A DNA stretch of 64,000 nt from contig JAACJP010000010.1 in NCBI GenBank assembly GCA_013368375.1, positions 310,001-374,000 of the forward strand. Reading direction: 5' to 3'. A program made the position numbers and the translations under genes. The notes beneath the pieces were generated by a model, which was not told the DNA's origin, ran no database searches, and worked only from the letters and a program-made list of their open reading frames with translations. Below are positions 1 to 11,643 of this stretch, one piece after another; position 1 is the stretch's first letter; the number at the start of each line of letters is the position of its first letter. The stretch comes from Tricholomella constricta (Eukaryota; Basidiomycota; Agaricomycetes; Agaricales; Lyophyllaceae).

Positions 1-626
1 ATCTGTGACTCGGCAGTAATTCTCTGTGTACGGATGAAAGGGTGAGGAGCGGTGTGAATGGGATGGGAGTCTGTACTAACATCCCGCTCCTGTTGTGGGA
101 GCTCTTTCCACGCAGCCGCGCCTTGGCGGGCGCGGTTCAGCATGTTCTCAGAGCTGATAATGGGATGATTGGAGTTATGGTATTTCAAGAGAAAATGCGA
201 GAACGCGGAGGGGCCCGTTTTCGGGAGAGTCCTTGGGACGTCGACTGAAAAGGAAATTGAGCAACGAGCGGGTGCAGAGGCGGTATTGTGAGGGGGGACG
301 TACGCTTTGCTGTGGACAAGGTGCGTGTGAATAGTGATGCGAGGATGAGACACTACAGACGTACGTGGGTGGACCTTCTTCTTCTTCTTCGCCTTCTCCT
401 CTGCTTTCGGCGCGGCCTTCTTCGTCGTCTTGGATTTGGCTTCGGGCTCCTCTGTGGTGGTCGAGGAGTTGGAGCTGGTGGGTTCGGCGCGAAGGACGCT
501 GGCAAAGAAAGAACGCGTCAGAGATATCGCGAGGACCTTGGCCTGCGGACGCGCGGCAGGCCGGGCGAGAACAGATGCCATTGGCACGCGACGAGACGCA
601 AACCGGAGAGATAGAACGGAGAACAT
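1..626 (-). CDS. Mitochondrial HMG-box protein, 5' part (runs off the window)
   Basis: Read on the minus strand as exons 626-365, 244-81 and 23-<1, with introns of 120 and 57 bp; the first two exons sum to 426 nt, in frame. The N-terminus (MFSVLSLRFASRRVP...) is rich in Arg, Ser and hydrophobic residues with almost no acidic residues, as in a mitochondrial targeting sequence. A Lys/Ala-rich linker (residues about 60-85) follows. Then comes a stretch beginning LPKTGPSAFSHFLLKY and containing AAWKELPQQERD, which fits helices 1-2 of an HMG box. Proteins of this layout (Abf2/TFAM-like) bind and package mitochondrial DNA. The 3' end lies outside the window, so box number and length are unknown. 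The 120-bp intron is long for this window and might hide a small exon. The localisation and DNA-binding role are inferred from family resemblance. Confidence 0.6.
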   Translation of the reverse strand, partial: MFSVLSLRFASRRVPMASVLARPAARPQAKVLAISLTRSFFASVLRAEPTSSNSSTTTEEPEAKSKTTKKAAPKAEEKAKKKKKVHPRTSVVSHPRITIHTHLVHSKAYVPPHNTASAPARCSISFSVDVPRTLPKTGPSAFSHFLLKYHNSNHPIISSENMLNRARQGAAAWKELPQQERDVSTDSHPIHTAPHPFIRTQRITAESQ

Positions 627-856
627 GAGTCGTAAGGGCAAAGTTGAGACTGCACAACGTGACGGTGGTGATGGAAACTCGCGTGACAGGCGAGTAACTG
701 TATGTCCATGCTTGGCCGTGGCCTCGGAATCACGGCGGGTGGCAGACGATATTCTATCTCTAACAAAACATCATTTCATGCTTATATATCGTGATAAATT
801 CGCCGAATACTTGAATATTACTCCCATGTCTCGCACTTACGGACAGTAAAGATACG
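627..856. other. Intergenic, 230 bp
   Basis: This is the promoter side of the HMG-box gene and the 3' flank of the spherulin-4-like gene. No other feature was recognised. Confidence 0.5.
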
Positions 857-1826
857 TCAGGCCTGCGACGACACAACCGCACTGAGGTACGTAGTCCAGT
901 AAGTCGGGATGTTGTGGTAAGCGACCGCGTTCTCGTAGTTCGTGAGGAACGTCGCGCCGGCCTTGAAGGTTTTCGTCAGTGCCGACAGCGTGGAGCTCGG
1001 AAACTGCGCCGGTGTGGTATGAATTATCACCGCCTGCTTGCTCGTGGGAGTCGCAGAAGAGGTTGGGAGGTTTGCGACACTGCAATGCAAAGGGGGGATT
1101 GGAAGATGGACAGAAAAGCGGACAGGTACGCACTTGAAGTCGGCGAAATACCCCTCGAAGGTGACCACGAGGTCAGCAATGTTGAAATACCCGTTGTCCT
1201 TGGGGGCCACACCTGGGTTTAGGGTGATCTATGCAAGAAGTCAGCAGATTGTTTGTATCCTCCGTCCAACAGGATGCTCACATGCGCACTGGACCCGAAG
1301 TCTGTCTTCACATGCGCGCTGTAGTTCTGATAAATTGCCAAGGCGCTCGTCTCGATGGCAGCCTCGTCGAAAAAGATGCCCGAGGGACGATATGCCGTGG
1401 CCCACTGAGCGTAGGTGTGAATGTCGGCGGTGACAGCGGAGGACGCGCGGTTGCCCCAGGAGGTCGAGACGTAGCCGACGATCTTGACATTGTTGCCGCT
1501 GGAGGCACCTGTGGTGCGCAGCTTGGCAACGCAGGCCTGATAATTCGTGTCGGGCTGTGAGTTGACGGCACCTGGCCCCGAGGCGGGGTTTACGATGAAT
1601 AGGAACTGTAGGGTGGGGTTCGAAGAGATGCTAGAGGGGTGTGGATGTCAACTGGGAAGCACTGTTGATGATTAGGAAAAGATTGGATTCACGAAGAGAT
1701 TAGAGGAGCCCAGGCGGCGCAATTATCTCCGGGGTAGATGTAGAGGGGGAAGATGACGGCAGAAGGGAGGAGTGCGAGGGAGCCCACGCAGGCACTGAGA
1801 ACAGTCAAAGCACCGAGTAAACGCAT
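857..1826 (-). CDS. Spherulation-specific family 4 (spherulin-4-like) secreted protein
   Basis: Exons 1826-1693, 1630-1282, 1228-1134 and 1079-857 sum to 801 nt (266 aa); the introns are 62, 53 and 54 bp. The N-terminus MRLLGALTVLSACVGSLA is a signal peptide. The mature part starts with IFPLYIYPGDNCAAWAPLI and continues with FIVNPASGPG, VKIVGYVSTSWGNR and PSGIFFDEA, which are the hallmark blocks of the spherulin-4 family. NPGVAPKDNGYFNIADLVVTFE follows in exon 3. The family was named for a Physarum spherulation protein and is common as secreted proteins in fungi. Its biochemical role is unsettled; the fold looks like a TIM barrel related to polysaccharide-active enzymes, so a cell-wall or carbohydrate role is only an inference. 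A TATA box lies about 90 bp upstream. Confidence 0.85.
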
Positions 1827-2757
1827 AACGTTAGATAGACCTAGAGTCGTAGCTGATGTTCTAGCACGTCGGAAAATTCGCGCTGTGAAGTTCTGCAGTC
1901 CAGAGAGTCCTCTTTATACCTGGCAAAGCGCAAGATCTAGCCCTAGTTCTGGCGATAATCGTCCGGACGTTGTACTCATGTGGAATGAGACTCGGTCTTC
2001 GGATAACGCGTGATTCCATGCGATGGCATCTCATCTTGGTCCTCGTGAGGCTGCAAACGACCATGGACGTCGCGTAGAGAAGTTCTGTTCTTGTCATTCC
2101 GCTGACATAAACATTGATGCTCCGAATCAGGACGATTTAGACGCATTAAGCGCCAACTTTGAGCGCCCCGGCCCCCTAGCAATCTGTGGCTTCCACTACA
2201 TGCGAGCTTTTTGTACATGTGGTATAGAGGAATGTGTTCCACTCGCATCGCATAGACAAGCCACACAATCGTATAATCGGCTGTAACTACAGATTCCCCG
2301 CAGCACTTCGCAGGCAGGCCCCGAGTTTCGTTTTGTCCTTTAACTTCTCAGATCAGTGAGCGACAACTGAACTGATGCCGCATAATTCAGCTTATGGGGA
2401 GCTCAAGAAGCTGCTACGATCTCGCCATATATCCTTAAATTGACAGAGCGGATTGACCAGCCTGTCCTGGAACCTATTCATCCGCAAGCGCGCGAGTGCA
2501 TTCTTCAAAGCATGTTTTCACAATACGTTGCTTCGCGTGTTTAAGGAGCTCTCTCGACAGCCGCGATGTTTGAGGTTCAACGTTCAGTGCCAACACAGCA
2601 TCCATGGACAAATGGAGCTCTTGGCACACCAGATTTGAATTGGCTCCGATAGCAACGAAAAGTTGATACTACACGTGAGGCACATGGCTCGTTGCGCAGA
2701 GAAGTCTAAACACGGACCACCATTCTTCATCCATCCAACCACACATTCATAACTACG
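1827..2757. other. Divergent intergenic region, 931 bp
   Basis: It lies between the divergent spherulin-4-like gene and the four-helix membrane protein gene and presumably holds both promoters. Apart from the TATA box near 1915, nothing was recognised; the short open frames here have no protein-like character. Confidence 0.5.
1913..1918 (-). promoter_or_regulatory. TATA box of the spherulin-4-like gene
   Basis: On the minus strand this reads GTATAAAGAG, centred about 90 bp upstream of the ATG at 1826. Spacing and sequence fit a core promoter. Confidence 0.5.
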
Positions 2758-3624
2758 ATGAGCGGACATCCTACGCATAGACCGCCCCCAATCGACTCCC
2801 ACAGTGCCCCGTTTCCACACAACCCATCGACTTCCACCAAACACCCACAGGAAATGCGTCCCGAGCTCCCACACGCCGAATCAAGCCAGATGGGTACGAA
2901 ATACATGAACATGCTACTGGCGCTCGACAGCATACCGCGCATACATAACATGATGGCGTCTTTCTTCACATGGATCCTGCTCGCTGGGTTCATCCTCTTC
3001 CCCGGGACGTTTACGAGCTTGCAGAACGCACAGGCGGATATCTCGAGCGAGGTTGGGAAGCAAGTCATTAAAGCCGTCGCACACGTACCTCTGTGAGATG
3101 CTCCTGACCGTCTTTGAATTGTCGAACCTTCGTTGACCGGGCGGAAAATGCTGCAGATTCGTCATTGCGTGGGTGTGTTGTGGGATAGGCGCGGGGGGGA
3201 TGGGTTATCTGTGGTGGAGATGGATGTACAACTATGTTTGGCTTGTGAACAAGATATTCCTGTACGTGCATTTACGCTTAGAGACGCACCAGAACACAGA
3301 TGTCGCTTTTGTTCCTTTGCTCGTGCCAGCCCTGGGTTGCTGAACTCGCTGGCTGGGCTCATCTCCACGCTCGCGAATATTTATGGAGTGCAGCACGGAG
3401 AGTATTCGACGACAGGTAAAATTACCATCATAGTGACCGGGGTATCCACCTTGGTATGCGGGGTTGTGACGCTGTACTACAGTCTCTGGAAGATCAGACG
3501 GGTGAAGCAGAAGCATGACAGGCAGATCGGTAAGGAAAGGGCAGGCCGACATGGAGAGGGTTTCGTTGACCATATGAAGAGGAAGGCGGCGGAGAAGGAA
3601 CCTGAAGTTGGCCGGATAATATAA
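2758..3624 (+). CDS. Four-helix integral membrane protein, fungal, function unknown
   Basis: Exons 2758-3092, 3157-3261 and 3330-3624 sum to 735 nt (244 aa), with introns of 64 and 68 bp. The first 45 residues are Pro/His/Ser-rich and probably cytosolic. Four hydrophobic segments follow: about residues 65-85 (SFFTWILLAGFILF), 110-130 (VPLFVIAWVCCGIGAGGMGYL), 150-168 (LLNSLAGLISTLANIYG) and 178-198 (IIVTGVSTLVCGVVTLYY). The tail is basic and charged. The third exon is needed to keep the last two helices in frame. I recognise the general layout from conserved fungal membrane proteins but not a named family, so no function is given. Confidence 0.7.
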
Positions 3625-4092
3625 TGAGAGTGAGAGGGCGAGAAAGACCTCCAGGATTGCTGCTCCGGGATTGCTGCTGAGCGCTGATTAATGATTGCTG
3701 ATGTACAAACCGAACCTGTGTTTGTTTTGATGATGCCGATGAATCCATTTCTTGATGTACCCTTATCTGCAATTGGGGTTTCCGAAACAGTGCGGGGCAT
3801 GATGCTATGATCATGAGTAGCTAGTGGCGGTGGTTTTGGAGAGGATCAGTTGTTGATATGTGTGCAGAAATTGCTGATCGTCGCCGCTTGCGTGGGAACT
3901 TGAAGATACCCTTCAATATCAACCTCGGGCCAGAGATGGACTTGAAACTCGTATTCACATTCGCGAAGTGTGCTCAGGCACTCATCGCTGGGTTCTGTAG
4001 GATTATCGGATGAGAGTCAGTGATGATCTCTTAATTCGCGTTGAGGTACAGCCATGTCACGTCGGGACATCACCCTGAAGAAGGAAACGCAT
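3625..4092. other. Intergenic, 468 bp
   Basis: This is the 3' flank of the four-helix membrane gene and the 5' flank of the tRNA. Nothing else was recognised. Confidence 0.5.
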
Positions 4093-4200
4093 GGTGAGAT
4101 GGCCGAGCGGTCTAAGGCGCCAGACTAAGGACCAGGATAGTTTGTCTATCCAACGTATCTGGTCTCTTCGGGGGCGGGGGTTCGAATCCCCCTCTCATCA
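4093..4200 (+). tRNA. tRNA-Leu (anticodon AAG) with a 26-bp intron
   Basis: The acceptor stem GGTGAGA pairs with TCTCATC, with discriminator A at 4200. The D-arm, the CCAGA/TCTGG anticodon stem, a long class II variable arm and the GGGGTTCGAATCCCC T-arm are all visible. The anticodon AAG is at 4127-4129 (decodes CUU). A 26-bp intron at 4131-4156 follows position 37, the usual place for nuclear tRNA introns. A T7 run begins 30 bp downstream. Confidence 0.93.
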
Positions 4201-4509
4201 CTATGAAAGCCCGCTGTACTCCTTTTGATCTTTTTTTGGGGGGGACTTCGTTCGTTTTGACCGATTTACAGTAACCTCGAATCGTTACCATCGCTCAGCA
4301 ATAAAAAATAAACGGTACTGTAGTCCATCCCTCAAGTATGAAGTAAGAACATTAGACCTCACAGATTCCAATCTTCTTCCCTCAATTAAAGGAGCACCTG
4401 AATGCGTGTTGCGTTGGCTTAATAAATATTGAGCATAACATCGATCGCCCGCCGATGCTACCTCTAGCATAAATAATAATATATACCATTTACTTGTTCT
4501 CTTTGGGTT
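4201..4509. other. Intergenic, 309 bp
   Basis: It holds the tRNA terminator and the 3' flank of the DUF6533 gene. Nothing else was seen. Confidence 0.5.
4231..4237 (+). terminator. RNA polymerase III terminator (T7)
   Basis: A run of seven T lies 30 bp past the tRNA-Leu end, with a shorter T4 run at 4223-4226 before it; both fit Pol III termination. Confidence 0.6.
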
Positions 4510-6123
4510 TTATGCTGGGATGGAGACCGTCTGCACGTCTTTGGCCCGCCAAAATCGCGAACTAGAGCGCGACTGTTGAGGCTCGGCGGGGGATGCGCAC
4601 AGTTCCGAAATCGCGGTGCCCTTCTGCAAGCAAGAGGCCATGCGCACGACTAACGAGGAGTCGGTTTCTGCGGCATATACTTTGTGGATATTCAGGAGCA
4701 TCCGTGTGGTGAGGATACCCATGGCGGCGTGGAACGGGCTGCGGAGTGAGGAGTTAGCGGTTATGAATATCCGCTCCTGGAAGACAGCATGTACTGACCT
4801 GTAGCTGAACCATGGGATGTGTGTCACGCCCTATTGTATTGGAAGGATTCATTCAGCGAGAAATTCCTTCAACAGCGTGGGATGACACCCACCACCACCA
4901 TCAAATTGTTGAAAATGAGCAAAACAGCAATTCTATAAAAGCCGATATAAATCCTGTCAACTTCGAAATGGCGTCTATAGCGATGGATAGGAACGCACGT
5001 AAAGAAGTATAACAGATTATCTCGCAATAAGATTTCGTACAGCGAGATCTTTACTCCCCTGATGGCGCGCGATGTAGTCGAGCGAAGTGTCTTGAATAGC
5101 GCGAAGCCAAAGAGCAGCCCCTCAAAGGCAGTCGCGGGTATCCATTGAAGCCACTCGAGGCCGCTATGGAGCGAGGGGCACCCAGGGAGCGGTAGGTGAA
5201 TGGCGTCGGCGATGAGATCATGGCGGCGCTTGGTGTTAAACACAAGGACCCAAAAAAAGCCCGCGATAGAGCCAAGGAAGAGCACACCGTTCAGGATGGC
5301 GATCTGAGTGGCACTTCAAATTTGGGAGGTGTGAGATGGTGTGTGCACTTACTTTGCGCGAGCACCCGTAGAGGGCAAAGACGCGCAGCTGCATTATGAT
5401 TTCAATGGACCACAGAGCAATTGCGCCCGCCAAACGTGTAATGGGGTCCATGGCAACACATCTGGATCCTTGTTCGAAGAAATTTCGATCATATGGTGCC
5501 GATTTGCTTACAGGAAGTCACTGGTTATGCCTGGGCGGGAGAATACATGAATCTGAACAACGTCGAACAGAAGAAGGGCGAGGCTGCATGGTTGTTAGCG
5601 CTATCGACTACAGCCAAAATGGGGGCGATGGGCTGAGGTGCGTACCTGTAATAACGGATCTGAATAACACATGTGAGTTAATAGTGATCATGACGAGGAG
5701 GACTTGACGTACCCAGATAAACATGTATTTGGCCGTGCCTCGTTTCAGCGACTACTAGATATTGAGCAACGCTTGAAGTGCAGCTACACATTGCGGATAC
5801 ACGAACCCAGATGTAGAGTACCTTGAGAGTTCTACGTGAGATGAGGTGCATGTCTGGACATATCGAAACTTCACACCTCATCCTCTAATGTGATAACTAC
5901 ACAGGCATTTTGTAAGCACATAGTCGGTAGCGAATAATACAAGACGGACATACAGTAATCATGGAAGATCCAAGTTACACCAACAACTAGATTCGATGCT
6001 TGGTATGATTGTCAGTCATCCGAAGGGAAGAATAAGGGACATACGACACGCATGGAGGGGAATCAAGCTCCCCTCATACAAAGCTTCAAAGTGGGTCATC
6101 TCTTCAGGCGTTGGCGTCGTCAT
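4510..6123 (-). CDS. DUF6533-type seven-helix membrane protein
   Basis: A multi-exon gene read from ATG at 6123 (MTTPTPEEMTHF) to the stop at 4510. The diagnostic block HDYFITLEDEV is assembled across a short intron, followed by LYIW, SLKRGTAKYMFIW and IRYY; this is the DUF6533 signature (DY.LTL..E...IW...W...K.LF...RY). Later exons supply LRVFALYGCSRK, then ATQIAILNGVLFLGSIAGFFW, a long central segment (residues about 170-260) and PFHAAMGILTTRMLLNIHK, with a charged cytoplasmic tail. Six or seven helices are expected. These proteins are strongly expanded in Agaricomycetes and resemble receptors, but no ligand or partner is known. I see no break in the frame. At least eight introns are needed, and the smallest exons are the least certain part of the model. 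Confidence 0.8.
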
Positions 6124-6932
6124 TTCAGTTCCTTGAATCACGCAGCGCTGATCCCAGAGGTCAAGATATTAGGCAGGCTGCATTTCTGTTTTTATAAGAC
6201 TTCTTCGACCATCCCCCCTTGAGCCTCGAAAGAATCAGCAAGGAACCCGGAGGCGGTGGCAAGGAACAAGTTGATTAACAGCTAGCGCTCTGATATCCAT
6301 ATGGGACGTGCGCTAGTTTCCGGTGAGGCGTGAGTTTTTCTGTCGACATATGACAGAGATGGTGTGAAAATCAATTATCAGAAGCAAGATAACAGAGAAA
6401 GATGGGCGACAAGAGGAGTACAGGATGCCATGGTCGGGTGCAGGAACATTGAATTGCTAGGGGACTCGGTGGATGCTGGCTCTAGTTCCCTGCTGCTGCG
6501 AGGATTCCGCATGGGTGTCTCCTTAGCCAGGAACCCGAAAAGCACTGGTTTGCAATGAACAGAATATACATGTCGAGAACGTCACTGTTCCGAAGACATC
6601 AACCTAGGATCATGGGACAGTAGTACTAGTATCACCGCGATCAGTCGCATTAAAGCAATGATGGAAACGGGAAAACTTATGCCAGACGTCAGATAACTTT
6701 TATGATGAAGAATGACAGAAAGCCTGTGTGTGAGTAACATGACCAGGTCATAGGTTCGCTGGTAAGTAAGTACACGGAGGTCACCGTGACCGTCGCGGGA
6801 TGGTTTTACGTTCCGATTCTGGCCTTCCCACGCTCGAAATTTCAAACCTCGCTCACGCGTTGGCTACTCTGAACTTTTTTGACAGCGTTCCTCCACTTCG
6901 TGAAACCTGCTGCCGTGCGGTAGCCGCCTGCC
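6124..6932. other. Intergenic, 809 bp
   Basis: Divergent spacer between the DUF6533 gene and uS4m. Short open frames at 6364-6558 (+) and 6582-6845 (-) have no recognisable protein signature. Nothing else was seen. Confidence 0.5.
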
Positions 6933-8218
6933 ATGCGTGATGCCGGTGTATTTAGTATCAAGCGCGCGCTTCCCCGGATGGTGAGCGTCACTTCACTACA
7001 TTCTCTCCAATCCGTTCCGAACGTTAAACTCTCGCTTCACAGAGCTGGACGCCCAAAAACCTATTCAACCTCTATGTACGAACAGCGGGACCTAAGAGGC
7101 GGGAGATTACTTTCAAAAGTGCCAATTCCACGCTATTCCAGCAACGTTGGAAGTCCAAGGCGGTCGTGCGCGCTTACCATGGTGACTACATAAACGAGAA
7201 GATCTTCAAGCGCTGGTACCTACCCGAGACACTCCCCGACGTGCGTCCGAAACGTAAGGTGCTCGGAGACGACAAGGCCTCTCTCGAGGAGTTTGCACTG
7301 CGCAAGAAAAAAGAGGAGGATCTCGCGCGGGAGGAGGAGAAGAAGGGCATGGCGCCTGTCGGCAGTTTGATGTTCGCCGAGGTCGAACGGAGGATAGACG
7401 TGTTTCTGTTCAGGTGCTGCTTTGCGCACAGTGTGTACGAGGCGCGGAGGCTCGTCATCCACGGGGATGTGATGCTTAACGGAAAGAAGGTGTGATAACT
7501 TCACTTATATGTATGTGTATGCCGTGTTCACGTCACACAGCACCAAAACGCGAACACGCGGTTAGCCCCGGGCGACATGGTGTCTGTGAACCCGAGCGCC
7601 ATCCGATTCTTCAAACCGCCAAATGGCAATTCGTGGTACGACGTGAATGGTTACGAGGCGAAAGTCAAGCGCTTCGAGGCGCTCCAGCAGCGTGAACCCA
7701 AACCTGCTAAGCCAGAGGAGCCCCTCGGCTCAAGTCCTACCGCTGCCGAACAAGCGGTCATTGACGCTCATTTCAAGGAAGGGTCCGCGTCCTCCGATAC
7801 CGCCGCTGAATCGGAAACTGAAGCTGCAGCTGAAGTGCCAGCTGAATTGCCAGCTGAAACGAAGCCCGCGGGTCCCGACATCGGAATCACACCATTCTAT
7901 CTACCCCACTTCGCCGCGCCGTGGCTGTTCATCCCTGCCTACATCGAGCCGTGCTTCACGACCTGCTCTGCCATTTACGTCCGCCATCCCACTGCCAGGC
8001 CAGGGTACTCTGAGATTCCTACACCTTACGACGCCGATGGTGAGATCGTCCGGTTTGCGTGGGAGTGGTACGTAGAGAGGCGGCCGCGCATGAGATCGAA
8101 AGCGCAGCTGGCGCGTATGCCGGAGGACCGGGCGTTGGCGCAGATGGAGGATATCGATGAGGGCAGGAAGAGGTTGCGCAAGGATGTTCTGCGTATTGCT
8201 GCTGGGCGTCGTACTTGA
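6933..8218 (+). CDS. Mitochondrial small-subunit ribosomal protein uS4m (Nam9-like)
   Basis: Exons 6933-6980, 7043-7489 and 7541-8218 sum to 1173 nt (390 aa). The start [16 protein letters not shown] joins [20 protein letters not shown], the conserved N-terminus of fungal mitochondrial S4. [20 protein letters not shown] and LPDVRPKR follow. The S4 RNA-binding fold lies near residues 125-190 ([36 protein letters not shown], continuing across the second intron into LAPGDMVSV). A low-complexity Ala/Glu/Pro insertion occupies about residues 225-265. The C-terminal fungal extension has [19 protein letters not shown]. The protein binds small-subunit rRNA in the mitochondrial matrix during ribosome assembly. 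Confidence 0.93.
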
Positions 8219-8981
8219 TTACTTTCTAATAATAATTTACCCTGACAGTCACAAAAGAATCCGAATTCGGGAGGAAAGCTCTGGTCACAGCTTACGGAAA
8301 AGGCCTCGACTTTCCACACAACGCAAAATGGCAGCTTAGCGCGTCCAGTGATGGTACAAGGCAGGGTCCTCCTGTAATGCATCAGACGTCAAACGGGCTG
8401 CTGTTCAATGGTTTTTCGTTCTTCTTGTTGCTGTCGAAAGCGTTTCTCTGGTGTTCGGGTCGTTCAGTGCGTTTTGTATATTTGTTTAAATATGAGTGGG
8501 AGCCACAGCCCCATTCTAGTACCCTACTACGCATTCTCTATGGTACAGCCGATACGCGATAGACCCTATATGGTAGTCCTACACAGCATTCCCTATCTCT
8601 GGGGACTACTGTTCGCCGAGTGTGCATTCCCACCCGAGGTCCTTCGGCATCGCTTGCATGCTGTCACGTTGCGGAGCGGCACCTGTGTGTTTATGTATTT
8701 TGCTTGGTCTGGAAATCAAGCGTCAACGTTCAAACGCACCAAGGAGAGGAGGCATATGTCCAAAGTGATGCACAGTACAGCGCGAAAAGGACCACATTCA
8801 ACGAGAGCATCAGAATTGACGAGATGTCCATGACGGCTGCCTTGAGCGCTTGAGCGCCCACACCTCCTCTGGTAGAGGTCAACTTTGGGTCCGTGAAGCG
8901 TGACGCGTTGACGCGCGACGGGTCATTCAAAGATCACTCCAAGTCTCGTTTCGCACGTGCATCCAAATCAGCATCGGCCAT
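8219..8981. other. Intergenic, 763 bp, with a dispersed repeat copy
   Basis: This is the 3' flank of uS4m and the 5' flank of the next gene. It contains one copy of a 42-bp dispersed repeat at 8321-8362. The open frames here do not look coding. Confidence 0.5.
8321..8362 (+). repeat. Dispersed 42-bp repeat, copy 1
   Basis: It starts ACGCAAAATGGCAGCT and ends TGATGGTACAAGGC. A second copy in the same orientation lies at 17391-17432 with a few substitutions between the conserved ends. Confidence 0.6.
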
Positions 8982-10300
8982 ATGCCTTCTAAGAGCTTCT
9001 CTGCGCTGAAAGCGCGACTCGCCTACGAACAGCTTCGGAATTTGAAGTTGAAAATTTCCAATCTTCACGACTCCGAGGGGGTGGAGGAGCCTGACGTGGA
9101 TTCAATGGACCCTGGATTCGAGCAGCAGCTGGACGTGATGCTTCATCTGTTAGAGTCGATGCTAGAAGATTCAAGGGTCCCTGCCCCAGAAGGATTCAAG
9201 CAGCAGCTGGAAGTGATGCTCCATCTATTAAAATCGAAGCTAGAAGAATCTCAGGTGCAACTCGAGTTACTGAACGCCGTTGTTCTGCTCAATTAACGGC
9301 CTCCAGTCTCTCACCTTCTCCGGTGTGACTGACCAGACATCGGCCAAGTTGAACATCACGTTGGCTGGAATTCTCGATTTGAAACCCAACTTAGAGAAAC
9401 GCATTGCGGAGACTATTTCCCTCGGTCAGGACGAATTCTGGTCTTCCGCGAACCTGTATCGTCAATTACATGTGTTGGAAGGGCTCCTTCCTGGGACGGT
9501 ATCGTATTCAAGGTTCCTTCAAACTTTGTGCTTCTTACGCCACACCAGAAGGAAGCAAGCTCTCGTGCATGGATTGACACATTTTTCTTCCGTGTTTCTG
9601 CAATGCTACCGCCAAGTCAGCGCATGGTTCTCAACATGGAACACACCGCTTCAGCCACGACTATCAGCCCCTCAAGTTCGTCGACCCTTTCTGGATTTGT
9701 TGATTATACTGTCGTAGTAGCAGATCAACGCGACGCTGGTAAGTCTGTCCCGACTCATCTCCGCCGCTGGGCTCACTGTCTTACATAGCTTTCTTTCGGG
9801 ACACCCCGGACTTGAATATCCTAAAGTTTCTTAGGGCGACTGGTTTCTTCGTCATACAAGCCAAGCTCAACAATCCATCGCATCATGTTCCTCACGCTGT
9901 AGCTGAGATCTATGCATGCGGAAAGTTTCTCCAGTAAGCAGATTCTGCGAGCTGTTACGTTCATGTTTCTAATGCTACTTTCTCTCAGGAAAAAGATCCT
10001 CCGTGGTGCACTGACCAATGGACGCGATTGGATCTTCATTCTTGTCACGTTCAATGACAATTTTGATGGAGCCACCTACAAGCAATCTGACGTGATCTCC
10101 ATAATACATAACGAGGATTCCGACGGCAAGATAGTGATTCCTGGTCCGCGGCCCGATTTGATTGCTGCTATCTTGTTGCATTGGGTGAGTTCGATTCCAG
10201 CTTGCCTTCTTGCAGTTCTGTCTGATACAGATATATCCCACTAAAATGCTAGGTTGAAAATAGCTTCGCCGACCTTGGAAACGATGATTGGTTTGAATAG
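8982..10300 (+). pseudogene. Orphan fungal family gene with a probable one-base frameshift
   Basis: Starts MPSKSFSALKARLAYEQL. Exon 1 holds two near-identical helical repeats (QQLDVMLHLLESMLEDS and QQLEVMLHLLKSKLEES, residues about 47-95). After a 58-bp intron it continues TSAKLNITLAGILDLKPNLEK. At 9481-9483 the reading must slip by one base, as if one G were missing, to enter a frame that runs through WIDTFFFRVSAML, GFVDYTVVVADQRDA, GFFVIQAKLNNP, EIYACGKFL, KKILRGALTNGRDWIF, DLIAAILLHW and NSFADLGNDDWFE, ending at the stop 10298-10300. The second half is clearly protein-like and resembles a family repeated in mushroom genomes with no assigned function. The slip could be a real mutation, an assembly error or a missed small exon. 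Confidence 0.5.
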
Positions 10301-11643
10301 GCATAAATTAGAATACTGCTATGTGTTTCTGTACAAAGTCTCGCATTCATCAAAATTCAGGACAACCGTCATCAACAAGTCTGCAGGATGATAGGTGTCG
10401 ATATGTCTAGATACTGGAAATTGTGACTGTGCAATAGGGTGGCCCACAAAATTTCGCGAAAATTTGATCTCGCAACACAAGATCCCAAGCCGCGTACCAA
10501 GGCGCTTCCCTGGTATCATTATTTGCACTGTCAGTGATAGAAAGGTGGAGTTTCCACTGATATGGCGACTTAGATCAAAACATGGCGGGTGATTATCATT
10601 GTTGTTAGACCCTATCTTGCCTATATTGTAACTTTCAATGACTTGAATTAATTATCCTTATGCCTCTCCATGGGGTTCCGAGTTACAAGTCTCGAGCCTG
10701 GGTTGATCGGCCCGGACATGCCTAGATTTACGTGGCGGTGCTCGGATCAAATAATCACCTCCCGCGTTTTTCCTCGCCATCAACGAGGTTGATCGAGTGT
10801 CCTTCTCAGCTTCCTCAACGATAGCGCTGGAATCATGCTCCCCTAACTCATACGGCTTTTTTCCAGTTACATTGTGATGGCGCTTGATTTCTGGAAACAT
10901 CGCCGTGCATAGGACGTGCAGTCTAAGTCGTTGCCTCGATGCGCCAAGTGTCAACCGCTTGCAGGCCAAACAAGACCAGACAGACATGTAAACCTTGTTT
11001 CCCCGTTTCCGGCTGTTTTCATCTACCTCATGCTTGATCTGTGATGACGGATGATAACTGCGCATTGTGTCAAAAATGCCTTGTCTATTTTGAGAACAGT
11101 GGGCGTTTACCAGACGTTTACCTCACGTATTGATTATTCACAACCGCGAGGACGTCCCCGTCTTGGCTACTTCGAGGATTAGGCCGCGGTTATATGAACC
11201 TTGATTTATAGGGGTGCTCCGTGCTCGAGTTCAGGTGATGGGCTTCGTGAGAAAGGCTGATAAATTACAGCACACATGCCAAGGACAGGCCACCGCCGTC
11301 GGAAAGCTATGAAGATATAAAAATGGGGTGTTTATAGCGGAAGATAGAGAGTTTGAGGGTGCCAGTGTATTCAAATGAGCGACAGGAAAGGAAAATAGGA
11401 AAAAATTGCAGATAAAAAAGAAAAATAGCCGCGTGGATTTGCCAAATCGGGGGTGATCAATGTCCCGATCAGCCGCCTCGCGCAGAAGTCGTGGACTCGG
11501 ACAGTAATGGACCTGAGCAAAGTTACGCAGACGACCATCGTAGCCATGCTTTACTTCTCCTGCGTCAACAAACTTCCGAATCCTTCATATAGCCCTCCTT
11601 CCGCACTGCCAATTCCATAGTTACCTCCCTCCCCCATCCCACC
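10301..11643. other. Intergenic, 1.34 kb
   Basis: No gene was recognised. A 135-codon open frame at 10658-11065 (-) lacks conserved motifs. The stretch 11330-11430 is A-rich. The last few hundred bases should include the ferric reductase promoter. Confidence 0.5.

Noticed and set aside
7076..7119. Possible second intron in uS4m
   Set aside because: GT and AG are present, but reading straight through keeps frame and gives [12 protein letters not shown], the expected family sequence.
10658..11065. 135-codon minus-strand open frame
   Set aside because: No conserved blocks, no promoter feature and no splice partners; treated as chance.
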